A DNA stretch of 64,000 nucleotides from Bufo bufo (lineage: Eukaryota; Chordata; Amphibia; Anura; Bufonidae), in NCBI RefSeq assembly GCF_905171765.1, contig NC_053393.1:66433371-66497370 (forward strand), written 5' to 3'. The notes below the pieces were generated by a model. The model was not told the origin of the DNA, ran no database searches, and saw only the letters and a list, made by a program, of their open reading frames with translations. Positions 61,483 to 64,000 of this stretch are shown here, in pieces (position 1 is the stretch's first letter; every line of letters begins with the position of its first letter). Position numbers and translations under genes: made by a program.

Positions 61483-63953
61483 GTACCCCCCCTCTACGGG
61501 TGGACTCCGGACACCCAGGACCCACCTTCTCAGTATGAGCCCTATGAAATGCCCTGATGAGGCGAGTGGCTTTAATGTCCGACACCGGAACCCACATCCT
61601 CTCCTCAGGACCATAACCCTTCCAATGAACGAGGTACTGAAGAGAACCGCGGACAATGCGAGAGTCCACAATTCTGGAAACCTCAAACTCCAGATTGCCA
61701 TCAACCAAAATCGGAGGAGGAGGCAAAGAGGAGGGTACCGTGGGCTGGACATATGGTTTTAAGAGAGATCTGTGAAATACATTATGTATCTTCCAAACCC
61801 GTGGAAGATCAAGACGGAAGGCAACAGGATTGATGACTGACAAGATTTTATAAGGCCCAATAAACTTGGGACCCAATTTCCAGGAGGGAACCTTCAGTTT
61901 AATATTTCTTGTAGACAACCACACCAGATCACCCACATTCAGGTCCGGACCAGGCACACGTCTCTTATCAGCCACACGCTTATACTTCTCACTCATCTTT
62001 CTAAGATTACTTTGAATCTTTTGCCAAATGGTAGACAAAGACGAGGAAAATCTCTCCTCCTCAGGTAAACCAGAAAGAGCCCCTCCCAAGAATGTCCCAA
62101 ACTGCGGATGGAACCCATATGCACCAAAGAATGGTGACTTATCAGAAGATTCCTGACGACGGTTGTTTAGAGCAAACTCAGCAAGAGGGAGAAATGAACA
62201 CCAATCCTCCTGGTTCTCTGCCACAAAACAGCGCAAATATGTCTCCAGATTCTAATTGAGGCACTCAGTCTGACCATTCGACTGCGAATGAAAAGCAGAA
62301 GAGAAGGACAGCCGAACCCCCAGGCGAGAACAGAAAGCCTTCCAGAACCTGGACACAAACTGCGTGCCTCTATCGGAAACAATATCAGAAGGAATGCCGT
62401 GCAATTTAACAATATGGTCGACAAAACCTTGCGCCAACGTTTTAGCATTGGGTAAACCAGGGAAAGGTACGAAATGAGCCATCTTGCTAAAACGGTCCAC
62501 CACCACCAGGATCACCGACTTCCCCGAGGAACGAGGAAGATCCGTGATAAAGTCCATAGACAGGTGTGTCCAAGGACGGGAAGGTATGGGTAACGGGAGA
62601 AGGGAACCTGAAGGCCGTGAACGAGGGACCTTAGCGCGAGCGCACGTCTCACAAGCAGCCACAAAACCCTCCACCGACTTACGAAGAGCCGGCCACCAAA
62701 ATCTCCGAGCAATGAGATCTACCGTGGCTCTACTCCCGGGGTGACCAGCAAGAACCGTATCATGATGCTCCTTGAAGAGTTTGTGACGTAGCTCAGGAGG
62801 CACGAACAACTTCCCAGAAGGACAACGGGCAGGTGCCTCAGTCTGGACAGCCTGGACCTCGGCCTCCAAATCGGAATATAGAGCAGAAACAACTACACCC
62901 TCCGCTAAAATGGGACCCGGGTCCTCGGAGTTTCCTCCTCCCGGAAAACAGCGAGAGAGAGCATCAGCCTTCACATTTTTGATCCCAGGTCGGAATGTAA
63001 CGACAAAATTGAATCTGTAGAAGAACAGAGACCATCTGGCCTGTCTCAGATTCATACGCTTGGCCGACTCCAAGTATGCCAGATTCTTATGGTCGGTAAA
63101 AACGGTGATAGGGTGCCTGGCCCCCTCCAACCAATGGCGCCATTCCTCGAAAGCCAACTTGATGGCCAACAACTCCCTATCTCCACATCATAGTTTCTCT
63201 CTGCCGGGGAGAGTTTTTTTTAGAGAAAAAGGCACAGGGTCGCCATTTGGCAGGAGAAGGGCCCTGGGACAAAACTGCACCCACACCCACCTCGGAAGCA
63301 TCCACCTCAACAATAAAAGGTAAGAAAACATCGGGATGCACCAAGACGGGAGCAGACGCAAAACTCTCTTTAATCTTAGAAAAGGCTGCAAGCGCCTCCT
63401 CCGACCAAGAGGAAAAATCTGCCCCCTTTTTTGTCATGTCAGTAAGGGGTTTGACAACAGAGGAATAATTCAAAATGAACTTTCTGTAATAGTTCGCAAA
63501 ACCCAGAAAGCGCATCAATGCCTTCTGATTCTCAGGAAGCTCCCACTCAAGTACAGCACGGACCTTCTCCGGATCCATGCGAAAACCAGAAGCAGAGAGG
63601 AGAAAACCCAGAAATTGAATCTCCGATTCCATAAAAAGACATTTCTCCAGCTTGGCGTACAATTTTTTTCCCCCCAGAATCTGCAGAACCTGAAAAAGAT
63701 GATCCTGATGGGTCTGAACATCAGGGGAAAAAATCAAAATATCATCAAGATACACCAATACAAATTTCCCCATTAAATGGTAGAAAATACTATTAACAAA
63801 ATGCTGAAAGACGGCCGGAGCATTCATCAGGCCGAAAGGCATAACGAGATTCTCGAAATGCCCGTTAGGGGTATTAAAGGCCGTTTTCCATTCATCCCCC
63901 TCTCTGACCCTGACCAGGTTGTACGCGCCTCTCAAATCCAATTTGGAAAACAC
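61370..63953 (-). pseudogene. Gypsy polyprotein, RT to chromodomain
   Basis: RT: 'FSKLDLRGAYNLVRVREGDE', 'VMPFGLMNAPAVFQ', 'VLVYLDDILIFS', 'RFLGFANYYRKFI'. RNase H: 'FIVEVDASEVGVGAVLSQ', then after a frameshift near 63180 'VFTDHKNLAYLESAKRMN'. Integrase: finger 'GHPGSRATVDLIARRFWWP' with 'CETCARAK', 'SMDFITDLP' (Asp), 'IVSDRGTQFVSRFWKAF' (Asp), 'HSQSNGQTECLN' (Glu), then a stop near 62252. The rest has the GPY-type 'KFIGPYKILSVINPVAF' and a chromodomain 'LQYLVHWKGYGPEERMWVP'. The last ~38 codons lie inside the 3' LTR. All catalytic residues visible in the window are conserved, so decay is recent. Confidence 0.93.
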
Positions 63954-64000
63954 CTTGGCCCCAACAATTTGGTTGAAGAGGTCCGGGATCAGAGGAAGGG

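Larger units (their letters stand above)
61082..64000 (-). mobile_element. Chromodomain Ty3/Gypsy element, 3' part (runs off the window)
   Basis: 3' LTR 61082-61482 (TGTCACGG start, GTGACA end), purine tract 'AGGGGGGGTAC' on the minus strand beside it, then chromodomain, integrase, RNase H and RT in reverse order to the window edge. It is a different family from the 23.2-kb Gypsy. One frameshift and one stop break the polyprotein. Confidence 0.93.

Noticed and set aside
1..64000. tRNA, rRNA or snRNA genes
   Set aside because: I looked for tRNA-like A and B boxes with a cloverleaf and for conserved rRNA or snRNA words and found none that I could support by eye.

Overview
The window looks like vertebrate nuclear DNA, most likely from an anuran amphibian with a large, repeat-rich genome. 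I base this on the mixture of elements: Tc1/mariner, hAT, Penelope-like, chromodomain Ty3/Gypsy and Gmr1-like Gypsy, with many long foldback MITEs carrying 'TTCACAC' or 'ATGCACAC' ends. I found no host protein-coding exon in place. The only host-gene sequence I recognise is a broken copy of the C-terminus of a DNMT3 DNA methyltransferase (31133-31590, minus strand). The species assignment is inference.

Layout. 1-5.7 kb: decayed LTR, Tc1 and MITE pieces around one unusual unique stretch. 5.7-16.0 kb: a rearranged Penelope-like retroelement whose 3' tails point outward at both ends, broken by two Tc1 insertions, a MITE and several foldback elements. 16.0-33.3 kb: an old hAT-like element holding a second, intact hAT (17967-30690, perfect 8-bp target duplication, 1137-aa transposase). 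Inside that younger hAT is a 141-bp satellite array. Inside the array is a very young chromodomain Gypsy (23231-28174, 5-bp target duplication, LTRs almost identical) that lacks its zinc knuckle and protease active site. 33.4-36.2 kb: foldback MITEs. 36.5-41.8 kb: a broken Gmr1-like Gypsy with integrase before reverse transcriptase and a SCAN-like gag, itself holding a solo LTR and another insert. 42.6-45.9 kb: three Tc1 elements, one nested in another. 46-58 kb: MITEs, solo LTRs, a palindrome with perfect 38-bp arms and two stretches resembling conserved noncoding sequence. 58.8-59.3 kb: a tandemly duplicated 317-bp repeat with a complete minimal type I hammerhead ribozyme. 61.1-64.0 kb: the 3' two thirds of a second chromodomain Gypsy that runs off the window.

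Nested order. Insertions date each other: old hAT-like element, then younger hAT, then growth of its 141-bp array, then the Gypsy copy. The genes here are transposases and retroelement polyproteins that serve their own elements. Only the 19193-22606 hAT transposase and the 23735-27703 Gypsy polyprotein are long and fully open, and the latter is missing a domain. A third open frame, the 289-aa Tc1-type frame at 42774-43643, has lost an internal segment.
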